Part shown: positions 22,560-35,900 of the stretch, in pieces
Numbering within the stretch: the stretch's first letter is position 1
How the letters are laid out: the number at the start of each line of letters is the position of its first letter
NCBI GenBank assembly: GCA_030490835.1
Contig: CM059971.1
Span: 99,104,595-99,168,594 of the forward strand
Direction: 5' to 3'
Source of the DNA: Annona cherimola
Lineage: Eukaryota; Streptophyta; Magnoliopsida; Magnoliales; Annonaceae
DNA: 64,000 nt
Made by a program: the position numbers and the translations under genes
Notes under the pieces: model-generated
What the model was told of the DNA's origin: nothing
The model's database searches: none
The model's input: the letters and a program-made list of their open reading frames with translations, nothing else

Positions 22560-23949
22560 GGAATAAATCTTGGTTTCACAAACGCGGATTAGAATAGGAT
22601 GGAGGCGCCATTTGGCATTGTGTTTAAGGGGTGCTTATGGCTTATTCACTTCCGAAATGAGATAAATTGAATTCATGTTTGACAGACATTATAGCATATA
22701 GATATGCTTATTACTATTTTTAGATAAAAGATTGTTCAGAAATGCTTAATATAAAAGCTCCAAAATATCGCTTCTATTAAAAGTACAAATCCATTTTCTC
22801 TTAAGCAAAAACAAAACAACTATCCTAATGCCAAACAAAGCATGATACTGTCCGCACACCGTAGTACATAGTATTAAGTGAAAAAATACATTGGTTAGTA
22901 TGTTTATGATAACATATAAGAGAAGTATTAAATAACATGCTAACAAATATAATCTTCTACCTAATAGACACGATTGTTGTCCATGATAATATCAATACTA
23001 TTCTAATTTGTGTCTTTACTTTGGTAAGCAGTTTGCTTTCAGCCAAGTACATAGAAAAAAGACCTTTTCTTGGAGCAGCAGTTTTGTTTTTCCTTTTCTT
23101 AATAGAACCTTTCAAGACTGTAGTAGTTTCTTATCTAAAAGTAGTGCTACCAAGCCCTCAACCGTGTGTGGCCAAATAAAAGCTTAAATTATAACTATGG
23201 TTAGGAAGGAGAGAGATTGAAATTTAAACATATGATTAGCAGGTAATTCGAAATATGCCACACGTTGATTTAAATACCAGGGCTCGAATTGAAAGTATGA
23301 TTAACAATCATGGAGAGATGACTGGGACTCAGAAAAAATTCAAGGCTCGAATCTTAAGCTTTGTGGGCATGGCAAGAACACCATCAGTAATCTTTTATAT
23401 TTCGCTGTCTGGGTTTGAGCATTTCGGTCCAGCTCTCTAAACTCTACACGCAAATGGACCCAGCCCATTCACGAGAATCACGACTCATCAGCGTATGCTC
23501 GCCGCTACAAGTTAAGCCCAGACCACTGATGGTACATAATTTCTGTAATTAAAATATTTAATATTATTTTTTTGGTAATGAAATTCGTTCAACTTATTTG
23601 AATTACAATAAAAAGAATGGGCGATCCCTTGGAATGGGTTCCTTGAAAATTTTTAAGAACTCTCTCGATTTAAAATTCTAGTTCTTTTCTTGAAATCCAA
23701 CCTCGAAATGATTTTTTCGTTTTTGATTTTTTTCACCACAGAGCTCTGATTTGGCATTCTCTATTTTCTTGTCATCGAATCATCTTTTGCTTCATCTACT
23801 TTTGATTATCCACCTTCTTCTCGTCTTGCTCTTGGCACTCTCCTTCATTTTTCAGCATTGGATTTGGGTTGTTGTAGTCCCACTAATTAGCCCATGAAGT
23901 TCGAGAACCATGTAGTGCGTTCGAGGCATTAAAAATTCAAATCATCTGC
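22560..23949. other. Intergenic DNA between the two pseudogenes
   Basis: No gene seen. A weak foldback lies at about 22610-22840, with TTGGCATTG near the left end and CAATGCCAAAC-like sequence near the right, possibly a MITE. The T/C-rich stretch at 23700-23870 could be an old leader of the DUF506 pseudogene but carries no recognisable codons. Confidence 0.35.
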
Positions 23950-24880
23950 GATGAATTGCAGCCGAGCTCTGTTGCGTTGGCAAAAATGGTTTAAAATTCC
24001 GTGAAAGAGAACAGTAAGAAGCAGGCGGGCACAAAGTACGACAGATATCGGTGCAATTGCTTCAACGGGAGTGGCAGTGATAGCTTCAAAGACAAGCTGA
24101 GATTCTACAGTGGGAGCCACAGTGGCAGCAATGATGCGCTGGTCACCGCCCCATCTGGTAATGCCTGTGAAATTGTCAATGTGTGCACATGTGTTGAGGC
24201 CATGTAATCTCTCGAATCCTACTCTTCATCGATCCTGAAACTGATATGATTTTGCTTTTTGTTCTCTGGAGTTTGGCTCCGTGTACGGGTATCCCTAAGC
24301 GAAATCTACTCCTGGATGTGGCAAACATCATTGAGAGGAATAAGAGCAGAGTAGAATATAGAAGGACCGTGGTAACCAGCCTTTTGACTCTCGGCTACAA
24401 TACGTCCATTTATAAATCTCGCTAGGAGAAATTTCTTTCATTTCCAGCAAGTAATCTTCCTTTTTTGTCCTCTTATCGAAAAACCTGAAAAAAGAAAATT
24501 GAAAATTTTGAAGATGTCCAGGGAAACACGAATACATCAACGATGTCGTGGAAGGTGAGCCGTTACTAATCGACATCGACTTCAGGTCGGAATTTGGAAC
24601 TGCAAGGCCGAGCAGCGAGTACAAAGAGGTATTCTAATTGTTGCCGTCGATTTTCATGGGGAAACCCGATTGCCTCTAGCAAATCATGGCCGTCATCTAT
24701 GAAGCCTCAAATCAAAGTCTGAAGAAGAAAGTCTTCATTTCCCACTATGGCGGAAGCCGAAATACATGAGGGCAAAATTGCATTCTCCCCCACGAACATT
24801 TGAAGGTGACCCAAGCAGCAGTAGCAGCTCCTCCTCTGGCAGAGGCGAGAGAAAGGGTCAAGAAGATCTTTTTTGCAGGT
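23950..24880 (+). pseudogene. DUF506 (PDDEXK-like, PF04720) family pseudogene
   Basis: Plant DUF506 proteins carry a predicted PDDEXK-type nuclease fold; their biochemical role is largely unsettled. The remnant reads, in order: ELQPSSVALAKMV; RCNCFNGSGSDS; then, after a probable intron, RNLLLDVANIIERNKSRVEY and TLGYNTSIYKSR; a clean 71-bp phase-1 intron (GT at 24451, AG at 24520-24521); EYINDVVEGEPLLIDIDFRS; LLPSIFMGKPDCL; and LHFPLWRKPKYMRAKL. Order and spacing match the family. Breaks: TAA at 23992-23994, TAG at 24423-24425 (where the family has Trp), TAA at 24635-24637, TAG at 24677-24679, and a 1-base loss near 24731 that shifts the frame before LHFPLW. The C-terminal end is a serine-rich stretch. 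The N-terminal part upstream of 23950 is not recognisable. It lies head-to-head with the RID3-like pseudogene. Confidence 0.85.
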
Positions 24881-24949
24881 TGGTAGAGGGAGGTGATCGC
24901 AAAATATCCTGTGATTGATAGAGGGACTTCTTAGTAAAATGTGCTTCAC

Positions 24950-26575
24950 ATAAATGTCTCAAACTAGACGGGTGTGATGGATCTAGCGAGATCGGACGGT
25001 GTAAATGATAGTGAAAAACATCAAGCATTTACGCTTCGTGTAAAAGATCACAACTCAAGTAATTATAAACATAATTTTCATAAATTAAGCCGTTAAGCCT
25101 AGAATCATTGCCATAAAAAGAAATTGTGGTAAGTGATAAAAGAAATTATCACGGCTGAAGTAATTGAGGAGCCATAATTGACAAGATAAATTTATTAAAA
25201 AATTTGTATAGTTAAATGTTGTCTATATCATAACTTTATAATACTGTATACTACTTGCAACGTTAACCCAGTTTTTCCTCAATTAATGTCTAATTTGCAT
25301 TAGTTTTACCATAAAATAACTAAATTACATAAAAATTAGGCACTAATATGGCATTAATCCAAAATACAATTTTGGCCTTCCTTATCACGACCCAAGCCGC
25401 GTCCAATAATATAGTGGCTTGGAAAGCTTTTACAAACTGTTGCGGTATTTTATTTTCGAACTTCCATTTATTAGACATCAAGCTGTCTAATTCGGATTAT
25501 TTTCATCAAGTTTAATTACTACAGAGCCAGAATTAATGCAAGATAATTAATGTTATATATACACACACAATCCAGATGGTTTGAAAGTTGAAACTCATCG
25601 TCCAAAGTTAGCTTACCTAAAGCAGGGAAAAGATTTGGAAAAAAAAAAAAAGCAAGGAAAAGGGTACTTTTACTATGAACTGGATATGTAGAATATATGC
25701 ACTCGCCAGGATACAAAAATCTAGCATATCTGAAGGACTTTGAAGCATAATAACGAATTGAGATATTTGGACCCATCGTGATGATTATATGTTTGTGAAA
25801 TTCATCTAGTGCATGGATTGCTGCCCATGTTCTGGACAAGCTTCAAAGATGGATCGAAAACCCAAGTAGGCCACCTTACAAAGAAATGTGAGGGAAGGAA
25901 CCCACCACAGAGCCCACAAAGTGCATGCCATTCAGCACGCTAATCATGCATATTGATGACAACACGACGAGGAAATACTTCGAGCATAGGGTACAAGGAA
26001 TATATAGACATATTATCTTGCAGTCGTACATGGGATGAAATCAAAATCAAACCAGTCATGTATAGTTTAAAATCATTTTATTTTACCACGATATCCAAAA
26101 TCATTTTAATCCATGTTTTGGTGGGCCGATCATGCTCAAAAATATAGATAGTCATCTGCGAATTATAAAAAAAAACACTGATTCGTTTAAATATGTGCTA
26201 TAATGATAGAATACTTTCTTAGATCTATTTACGTATATACTAAAATTTTATAATACTTTATTAAATCTATATATATTAAATTTTATAACACTTAATTAGA
26301 TCTATTTATATATGCTTTCTATTTATATAAGTTTTAAAATGCTATAATACTACATAGAATTATTAATATATCTGTTGATTAATATTTTAAACAGTTTAGA
26401 CGTTTGAATTCATAGCAATGATATTAATATATAAATTAAATAATTTTAATACATCGATTTTGTACCTTTTTATATGATATAACATTTTTATTTTTATAAA
26501 ATTTGATGGCCTACTTAAATAAATAATTTTAGATGCAATGAATAAGTTGAATTTTATTTTTGTTATCAAGTGTAG
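24950..26575. other. Intergenic AT-rich DNA
   Basis: No gene seen. The part from about 26120 to 26510 is a diverged member of the repeat found at 19312-19740 and 63570-64000, with recurring phrases such as GCTCAAAAATAT, TAATATTTTAAACAGTTTAGA and CATCGATTTTG. Confidence 0.4.
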
Positions 26576-27839
26576 GGCCCAGCCTAATGTAAAAAAATAT
26601 TGACAATTATTTCAAGTACATAATTTTGGTGCACATGCAGAGCACTGAATTGATAAAAAAAAAATGAGAGCTCTCCCAAGCCAAAAAGGAAAACAAAGAG
26701 AAAAGAAAGGAGAAAGAGAGAAGAAGGAGGAGGAAGAAGAAGGAAGAGGAAGGAGAGGGGAGAGAAGGAAGAGGAAGGAGAGGGTAGAGAAGAAAGAAGA
26801 GCTCACCACTGTCCACGTCGCCAGTCGCCGGTCATTGGAGGTAAGGGAGAAGTGAGTTATTTTGTTGAATTTTTGTAATTTTGCCCAAATCATGCTAGGA
26901 ACATGAAAATTTTGTTAAGATACCTTAGATAAACACATATGGAAGTAAAATATATAGATTTGAGTAGTATATTTAATTATTTAGTGATCTAAGAGTTGAA
27001 ATGGGTAGGGTTTTGATTTTTATCCCCAAATATAGATGGAAAACTATAGGTTTTTTGATAAATTCATGGATGAGATGATATTTGGAACTTAAATGATAAA
27101 AATGGAAAGCTAAAATCAAGCCTAAGTGTAAAATCGAAAATTCAAGAATGGTATATTCGAATTATCTTGTTTCAAATCACGATATAATAGTTGCAAATGA
27201 TATTAGTATGTGTTAATTATAGATTAATATGCCCAATTTAAGATAAAAAGAGAAAAATTAAAAAATTTCACAACCCGTAGGAATTGGGTAGCCCAAAAAA
27301 CGTGAGGTTAAACATGAGGCATGCATAGTATTTGGTCTAAACATTATTTATGGGTAAATTTTAAGATGATTGGAGAGTTAAAAATACAATAAAAAATTAT
27401 GGAGGTATTATGCTAAGTTGTAGGTAGGATACGGGTGTTAGAATTTTATGCAAAAATTGTTAAATAGCCAATTCACGTAGTATAAGAGTGATTAAATAAA
27501 TTTTAATATGTCTAACATACATGTTTAAGTTGGGCATTTAATGGATAAAAAAATATAAGTAGACTAAATTCCCTTAAATGGTCTATGTAATTTTAGATGT
27601 AATATAAATAACATTATAATTAAAATAAGGTTTAAATGAGAATGTTCTCCTCATCAAATGAGTCTCAGGGGACTCTTTTTGAAAAAGAAAAGCTAAAAAT
27701 TAGCTTTCGAATCAATGCATCCTTAGACATTAAAATTATAATGCAATACATGGTAATTTACATGAATTTTTAGTCAAAATTTTTAATTTTGATAGGAAAA
27801 GGAAAGTAGAAAGTGGAAGACACATGTTAAGATTCTTAG

Positions 27840-28772
27840 GTAAGCAAACATTTCAAATTCAATCAATTATTGTGATAAAAATTTCTATTTTTTTACTTAC
27901 TTTGAGAAAGGATATTTACAATAAATATTCATATTATGCTTTTATGGATCCCGATCCAGTGCACCTGGGTGCGTTAACCCATTTTTTTATTTTTTTTGAA
28001 TTTTTTTATACAAGTGTTAATTTAAGTGTATTTAACATGTGTATCAATTTTTACTATTTTTCGGAGTATTCTAGATATTTATTTTTAACTTTTGAAAATC
28101 AGTGGCATTTTAGGTAATTTAAAAATGGTAAAAATTGATACAAGTGTTAAATACACTTAGATCAACACTTGTATAAAAAAAATTTAAATTTTTTTTTCAA
28201 AAATGGGTTAAATGGCTTCAGTGCACCCGGGTGCACAAGATCGGAATCCTGCTTTTATATAGTTCATTAGAAATATATGCAAATTAAGTCATTTTTCATA
28301 GGTGTTCTAATTAAATTTTATACAAACAATAAAAATATTTGGGAATGGTCGTTACCCTATTTTCATCATTTATGCATAGTTTATGCTATTAAAACATGCT
28401 TTTAAACTTGATTTCTAGGAACAAATCTTTTCCTTATGATTAGTTGAGCAAACTTTTTTCGTAACATAAATGCATTTTGTCATTTGTGTGAATGGAATCC
28501 ATGTATGGGAATAAATGTAAGGCTTTGCCAACGTTGTAATTGGATAGGTAGTTTGTCCTTGACGTTGCCTAGTCGGTGTGTCCGGCATATGGGCGGGTGA
28601 TCACTTGATGAGTGTTATCTACCAAAAAGGAGATTATATAATTGAATGATTCATGTTGTGATTGCATTTCATCCTTATGCATATATGATATTTCTATGGA
28701 GGTTTTCATCGATTTCTTTTTAAATGATGTTCGCTCATTGGGTTCTTTGAACTTACCATTTTCATTAATCAG
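27840..28772 (+). other. Intron-like cassette, copy C (carries a MITE)
   Basis: It starts GTAAGCAAAC after CTTAG and ends TTCATTAATCAG. Without the inserted MITE and its 9-bp duplication the length is about 620 bases, close to the 593 of copy A. It is clearly diverged from A but keeps the central GC-rich core and both splice-like edges. Confidence 0.45.
27946..28249. mobile_element. Mutator-like MITE with perfect 9-bp duplication
   Basis: A 304-bp foldback: GGATCCCGATCCAGTGCACC at the left pairs with the complement of GTGCACAAGATCGGAATCC at the right. The 9-bp direct duplication TGCTTTTAT is exact (27937-27945 and 28250-28258). Nine-base duplications are characteristic of Mutator-like elements. 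It sits inside the intron-like cassette, so it is younger than that LTR fragment. Confidence 0.85.
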
Positions 28773-29939
28773 TTATAAAATATCACGATACCAAGAGCTA
28801 TAGAGACTTCACTGGGAATAGTAAAGTGGAGAATTCTATGAGCTCTTGTATGTTTGAAGCGTGATGTAATAAACTAGACCCTAGAAGTGCTAGAATTTTA
28901 TTTAAAATTTCTGAAGTTTATTTCTTTTTTTATATTGGTGTGATTTGTATGTATATATGTGATTTTGTGTATGGTGTGGAAGGCATTTTGAAACGGCTAT
29001 GCATATCCGTTTTTAAGAAATAGTGGGATTTATGGGCCATGCAAATCCATTTTTTAAAAAAGCGGTGGGATTTATGACATTTAATGTCAGTTCTTTAACA
29101 ACGTCCTTAGTATAAAAAGAGAGAAATGGAGATGAATTTGTTGTCATTGAAAATCAGGGGAAAGGCTGAGTATACGTAGGCAGAGACGAAGGAAGAAGGA
29201 GAAGAATGTTTTAAAAGTACACTATGTAGAACCTTTACTTAGTTAATCTCGTTAATTTTATATTATATACAACTCATTCCTTAGATCTAATCCATTCATA
29301 ATACTTCTAGCGGGGTTAATTAGCAACGGGAGCATTATTGAAATTTTATTATTGTAATTTTACTTATTTCAAAGAGTAATAGCAAATAAATGGTAGAAAA
29401 TATAACATAATAAAATAAACATATTTCTGAACATGATTAGAGGAGTATGACCGTACAATAAGAAGAAAATTATTTGTTTAGCTTGCTTGCAAAATTTTAT
29501 CTTGATTAGAGTTATTCATTTTTAGATATAGTGATTTTTACACATAAATTAGAGTTGTGAATATGTATTTTAAGAATAAAATGCAAAAAATAATTACAGA
29601 AAAATACAAATATAAAACTACATATCTGACCCATTACAAACATTATTTAAGAGATTTTACAAAGTGTATAATGGATGAATTTGGTTAAAAATTAGTTTAG
29701 ATACCTATTTGAAGTGATATTTAATTTTAACCATTTATTAAACCTTTTATGTTAAATCTAATTATTGAGATGTTATTTTGAAAAATTGATCGTCCAAATT
29801 ATAAAACATAATTTTATAAGCTTACACTTAAAATTTCAAATTAAATAGACAAATATCGAGAGATCTAAACCATTTTAGTCGGAGAACATAGACCATTGAA
29901 AATAAACAAATAAATGAATAACTAAAACTTCTGGACTAG

Positions 29940-31412
29940 TAGGCTAAGTCCATCTGGATAGGCCCAGTGAACCAGGAAGCATAGAAGCAAAGCCTACTAG
30001 TTCCAAGCCCAAATTACAGAAAACAAGTCTAGCCCATAGCATAATCCACCAACTTGGCCCACAGTCTGGCCCACCAGTAGCAGCTCACAAGCGTCCAGCT
30101 GCCAGCACCGACCAGCAAAAAAAAAGAAAAGAAAAATTCGAAATAAATGGGGAAAATTTTGAAAAATACAGAAAAATATGAAAAATATTTAGAAGCTTAA
30201 ATGAGTTTAAACTTATAATTCTTCAAAAAATATAAGGAATGAAATTATTTAAATTTGTGATTCTATAAAAATAAATAGAAAATTTACGAAAAATTTGAAG
30301 TAAGTATTTAAATAAGTATATGAGTTCAAATTTATATTTTCTTGCATATATGAAGAAACAAAGTGATTTTAAAATGGAATAATACAAAAAAATTGAATTT
30401 CAACCAAATAAATTTATGAGAGAATTTTGGAAAAGTCATAAATTAAATTTTAAATAATATTTATGAAAAATAAAGTGTAGTAATAAACATGTTGTGATGA
30501 AAATTAGGGAAAAGGATATGAGGCTACTACAAGAAATTGGAAAAGATGAATTTTAAAGCCTACTTAGAAGTAAGTAAACTTTTATTAAAGTACGACTTTG
30601 AAAATATTATGTTGGATATTATGATTTGTTATGAAATATGATTATTTATTAAGTTTGGAACTTTCTTTCAAGTTGAATTATTCAAATATGAGCATGATTA
30701 TTTTAAAATATTTTTAATCATATTAAGCATTGAATCTAAGTAGTGTATTAATCATAATGCATGAGCATAATGCATAATTACAAATTAGATTTGCCGCCAA
30801 GCAGTAAAGCAGTATGGTAGTACTTGGGTAGCGACCTTAGGACTACTAAAGAAGATAAATTAGTTCACGAATGTGTAACACGATTGCACGAGAGCACAAG
30901 CAGACGACAATGCCTACAGTATGAATGTATGATTTAGAATTGACATATGCATGCGTAAGCTTAAAGATGTTTAATAACTTAGAATTATTGTACATAAAAG
31001 GTAATAAAGTGTTATTTTGTTTTAAAATTTTAAAATGATTGAAAAATGAATTTAAAAAAACTATCTGCTTACTTAGCTTCTAGCTCACATAGTTTTTGTT
31101 TTCAGTGAAAAACAGAAATATAATGACAAATTAGAGCCACCATCAACATAGGAAGAAGGTGAAATTAGCAGAGCAAAGGACAAAGAAGTTTAGAGTTATT
31201 GAAGTTTTCTTATAATGCTTATTTATATTGATAATGAATGCCAAATATATATAATGACTCCATTAGGAGTACACTTGAGATGTATTAGTTAAAATTTTTA
31301 TGATTTTGTATTTTGGTATCTATTTCTATCTTGGGAGATTTTATCCATCATGGTATTCTTGGCTTTGACATAGCGGACCCTATTCGTGACACCTCAAGGG
31401 TGGAGTGTTACA
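29940..31412 (+). mobile_element. Another LTR-type fragment ending GGAGTGTTACA
   Basis: The right edge GTGACACCTCAAGGGTGGAGTGTTACA resembles the closing segment of the 4010-10090 LTR (GGTGGCACACTCATGGGTCGGGAGTGCTACA). Upstream there is again a donor-like GTAAGTAAAC (about 30571) and an acceptor-like TTTTTGTTTTCAG (about 31105) around AT-rich sequence. No matching left terminus was found. Sequence after 31412 (to about 31795, closing GGGAGTGTTAC) looks like the tail of yet another member, so these fragments are probably nested. Confidence 0.45.
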
Positions 31413-31799
31413 CATTTGAAATATTTTTTCTTTTTATACTCATGTGAATTGTATAAATATATATATTGTGTATGATGGAGGAATATTTGGATTATGAGGG
31501 CATATGATGAATTTGTAAAGAAAGGAGGTGATTGTGTTGATGAAGAAGTGAAACAGGTTAATTTTTATTGTAAAGGGTTATGTGGTGAATGTTTGTATTT
31601 AGGAAAAGTCTTAATTACAGACAAGATGCTACCAAAATTTTTATAGATATTAGAAAAAAATAGACCACTTTTATTTACTATTTGGCGTATAAATGCAACC
31701 TCGGTTATGGACTTCACTACTTTTAAAAAAATTCCTAGTATGAAATCCTATGACAAGCTCAACATATAAAGTTGTCGTAGGTGGGAGTGTTACCTCAAG

Positions 31800-32289
31800 T
31801 GAGCTCCATTTTACAGCAAATTGTACTTAACTTGATTGCACCCTAAGATTTTTTATATAAATATATGAGTCATGTTTCAATGCCCGATAAGCTTTATCCA
31901 TTTTTTAAAATAATTTTTTGATTTGTTCATGAATATATTGGCTCAAATTAGGGTTTTTAGTATGAAATTTTATACTTTATATTTTAAAATCCAAAAATAT
32001 CTTAAAATTTTAGGTATTTAAAAGATCTTATTTAAGCTCTAATATTCATGTAAAAATAATAAAAAAAGATAAAACTTGCACAAGCATTAAAGCATGATTT
32101 TGTATATGTATATGATTATAAGATATGCTAAGGAGTAGTTGGTTACATCCTATTTGTGGATAAGATCTATATGCTAATTACTCAACTAACGGTTGACAAT
32201 TTTGATTTTTTTTTAGTTCTTGCCTACTGGTCGATTATTAATTACCCAACCAACCCACGTAAGGAATATGTGAGGATGTAGTTGATTGT
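31800..32289. other. AT-rich DNA, no gene seen
   Basis: No recognisable coding or RNA feature. Probably more transposon-derived sequence, given both neighbours. Confidence 0.3.
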
Positions 32290-32560
32290 GCACCATTAAG
32301 GTGTTGCTGATTTTGGATGGGTTAACTTAGTGAAATCAATAGATTGTGTTGAATTGTTAATTAATTTAGTGAAACTAACATGTATAAGAAATTGTTCTAA
32401 GTGTAATGAAGCTTGTACCTTAGGGTTTTGCCGATTGCAAATGGTTAACGCGGTAAAATCAGTAGATTGTATTGTATTGTTGATTAATTTAATGAAATTA
32501 ATCGGTATAAAAATTGTTCTAAATATAGTGAAATATGAGATTGCAATCTCAAAGAGTTAG
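32290..32560 (+). repeat. Imperfect tandem duplication, probably copia LTR-derived
   Basis: Two units of about 125 bases in tandem share phrases such as ATCAATAGATTGTGTTG / ATCAGTAGATTGTATTG and AATTTAGTGAAACTAAC / AATTTAATGAAATTAAT. The sequence just downstream (TAGTAGACGTCAACTTAG...AACCACTTTATTT) resembles the tail of some copia LTRs. A copia polyprotein fragment follows at 32784. Confidence 0.45.
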
Positions 32561-32783
32561 TAGACGTCAACTTAGATTTAACCACTTTATTTGATACTCT
32601 TTATGCACTTTTGTATATTGCATTTATTTCTATTGCTCTAATTCTATATTGCCTCTAACGGAAGCACATTTTGGGCTTAAAATTTCGAATGTTCAACCCA
32701 TCCCTTTTCTAGGCTTACAAATACAAAGCTACTCAAAACTTATTATTGTACACTAATTGATTCTAAAAGGAGAGTTTTTATGA

Positions 32784-32978
32784 GTGGGCATAAAAAAGAA
32801 TAGATATTTGTTTAAGATATATAAAATCAAGGCTAAATGCTTTATAATTGCTAATGATGAACTTTTATCATGGTATAGAATATTAGGTTTTGTTAGCATA
32901 CATTATCTTGAGAAGATATATAACAAAGATCTAGTAGTTGAGCTTCTAAAATTAAAATTTAATACAAAACACTTATAA
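32784..32978 (+). pseudogene. Copia polyprotein fragment (gag-pre-integrase region)
   Basis: A 64-codon open stretch contains SWYRILGFVSIHYLEKIYNK followed by DLVVELLKL. This is recognisable as the degraded gag-pre-integrase (HHCC-side) motif in which copia proteins have a W-H-x-R-x-G-H core; here the second key His is replaced (GF instead of GH). Nothing of protease, reverse transcriptase or RNase H was found nearby, so it is an isolated remnant of a different copia family from the one at 13-18 kb. Confidence 0.65.
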
Positions 32979-32999
32979 GATATTTATCAAATCTCATTG

Positions 33000-35900
33000 T
33001 CATCGTACAAGGGTGTTTAGGTTTGATTCTAGTGTGGAAAGCCGTGTCTTCCATTTCAAAAGTAATGCCTCCTATAAATATTGTAGTGGATACATTAAAC
33101 GACTCCCTAATGTCTCTCCATGTCTCCTAATTTCTCTCCATGACTCCCACTTTTAAATTGCCACCTAAACTAAGAACCAATCAAACATCACAAGTCCTTA
33201 ACCACTTACATTGTGGAGATACAGTAAGAAGAATATACAGATCATTATAAAAGAGGGTAAGATAATCCCCAAGGGGATCATTTGGAATCCAATTAATGGA
33301 CTCCTAGTAGCAAAATTTATTTCTACTACGAATCTCTTACATTCGTACAATCCCACTCACACTCAACACCCATGTAAGGACATTTTTTGTCTTCTATAGA
33401 TATATTATTAGCCTTCTACAGATATATTATTAGTTATATTGTTAGATTTACACCCCTTAAGCAAGAATTGAAAAACTTAGGTGTTTGGGAAATTTTGAAT
33501 TGTAAGATAATGCAATAAAAGAGCCACTTCAACTACTATATATGGATTTTGTTAGTCCCAAATGCACTAGAAGTTTGGCGGGGATGAATATTCAGGTCAC
33601 ATATGGATCATGTCATCTTGATTTCGAATATATCCTTTTTATCCTCTGTATGTATGTTCTCCAATGAAGTGGGCAAAAAAACCAATCTAAGGCAGCGTAG
33701 CTTTTTGGTTGCACTGCAAACTTTTTTAGACGGTGAATAAAATTCCAATCTTCATAGTGTGTGCTTTTAGCCTATGCATCTGACACGCACTGCTAGGAAA
33801 GTGTGTTCCCATCCTGAAACAGTGCAAAAAAAAGGGAGGGAAAAGAAAAAAAAAAGGATGAAATATGCAAATATTAGGCTGTTTTGCAGGCTGTAATTCT
33901 GTCTCCATGTCTATCTTTTTCTTTATCAGCAAATGATCAGACTCCCCACATCGAATGATGGACATCTAACGAAATCATTCAGAATCCAAGCATAATCCAA
34001 CGCCGTACCGCATCTATTGATGAAAAGGAGGCCGAGAAGACAGTGGGAGATAGAGCCACGACAAGGTGCTTAGAAAGGGAGGAAAAAAAAAAGCAGTGCA
34101 GCCGAATAAGGACAGTGTGCTTGATTGAACTTCTTTTAAAGGGAAACTCCTGTGCATCATGCGCTTTCTCTGCCATGGAGAATGTAACCTGTACTCCTCA
34201 TTCAGCTGCGCATCTCTCACTCTACAGACATCGACTGCGTAACCACCGATTGTCTTAAGTTGTTTAGAGACTTTAAACCTTGCTTCAATACTAATCATGG
34301 CAAACAGTTTACATAATACAACCAGAATGTCTCGTAATCATTCTGAACACTATGGCAGGCCCAGTTCAAGCAAGTAAGCTCATATACATCACAGAATACA
34401 AACACCCAAAAATTAAACACTTACAAGAAGTATATGTGCAAGACTCTAGCCACATGATAGTGAAATTTTTTTTTAGCAAAGAGACTAGTTCGATGCCGCA
34501 AAGACCTGTTGAAATTGTATGAATATGGCAGCCTAGCTAGCTAGGGGTCAACGAAAAACCATTGCAGCAGGCTAGATAGTGCATGCGTAGGTTCGTTCAT
34601 GGCGGCCGGGGTGATGCAGAAGTGCCACACATGCGCCGCGAATGGCGCGGTGTTATTACTGTCCAGTGGGAGGTAGCCTGCAGACATGGGAAGCGTTGAT
34701 GTGATTGGAGATAAAGAGAGAAACAAAAAAGAAAAGAAAAGCAAAACGGTTTTTGAAGATTCGATGGATAGAGGTGGTGCCGAGTAGAAGAGGGTATAAT
34801 CATGGAAGCATATTCACTTTCGTCTTTGTCATTCCTTTTCAAATACATACATGGGCAAAAGTTCATCCCCCAACCCCCTAAAAAGCATTTTTCCTCTGCC
34901 GAAATTAACTATTTGTTACGTACGCCCTTCTTGAGGTGTATTAGTTAGAGCATGCATTTTCCCATATATTGCTTGACTAATTTTTTTCTTTTTCCCAAAA
35001 AGCCCTCTTTCCAATGTGCCACCTTTGTGCGGGGTGGTAATCAGGACCATTGATTTGGTGAGCTACACAAGAATTATTGGCGCCTTTGGCCGAAAATGGC
35101 GTCGATTTGACAGCATTCATTATCCAATGGTATTTAAAGGTAAATCCGTTGCGGGGTTAAAAAACCAATCTTTTTGCAGGCCACTAATGGCTGAAACAGA
35201 TTTGCCTGAACAGTGGATATCATCCATCACATGATGACACAAAATGATTAGTAGTAGCTATATATGCTTTCATGATTTCCAGATGTGGGTGGGATCCAAG
35301 TGATCCCACAAAAGTTATTGGAGAAGCTTTGAGTTATACAAGGAATTTCAGCTCAACTAGCAAAAGTTACAATCGATAACCAATATGATTATTGTTGGCA
35401 CCGCAAACTCTCTAACTGCAGTGTTTTTTTCTCTACAAAAAAAAAAAATCATTGATATCATTTTCCTTTTCTGATATATATAATTATACATACCACTTTC
35501 TTTACCTGTGCCATCATGCAGTCATTGATGCTACATAAAGTTGACTAAATCAGCAGCTCAAAAACTAAGACTTTATTTTGTAATCATATCGCTGTGATCT
35601 ACTGCTTCTAGCTAGTTTTAGCATGTGATGGCATGATAGCAGTCTGAGGAATTTGGGAAAATCTCACAAACTACTCATCCTTAGTCAACCAGATTTGCGG
35701 CGAAATTAACTGATCACGATGTTGAAAATCTTGTTAACGTCAGTTAATTAGGTGTGGAAAACTGCTGGTCCAACTTTAGTTGGCTTTGTGGGTCAAGTTG
35801 TAATTTCATCTCTTCTTGAAATGGATGGTCAAGATACATCCTTGGCGTGGCATGCAGCCCCGTAGGTTTCTAAAACAAACAACTGCTCGGTACGTAAGTG

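Larger units (their letters stand above)
26577..29230 (+). mobile_element. Fragment of the long-LTR family (relative of 4010-10090)
   Basis: It shares the plan of the solo LTR: a purine-rich leader (26690-26800), a GC-rich block with CCAGTCGCCGGTCATTGGAG followed by the donor GTAAGG (26841), long AT-rich sequence, and the intron-like cassette with the GC core 'cggtgtgtccggcatatgggcgggtgatcac' type phrases near 28570-28605. After the cassette, GAGACTTCACTGGGAATAG parallels AGAGCCTTCACTGC in the solo LTR. A 40-bp tandem pair (ATGCATATCCGTTTTTAAG / ATGCAAATCCATTTTTTAA) precedes a TATA-like TATAAAAAGAG at 29112. Exact termini were not found, so it is probably truncated or interrupted. Confidence 0.6.

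Noticed and set aside
26664..26893. Overlapping plus- and minus-strand frames in purine-rich DNA
   Set aside because: Low-complexity Lys/Glu or Ser/Leu translations of a GA-rich leader in the LTR fragment.
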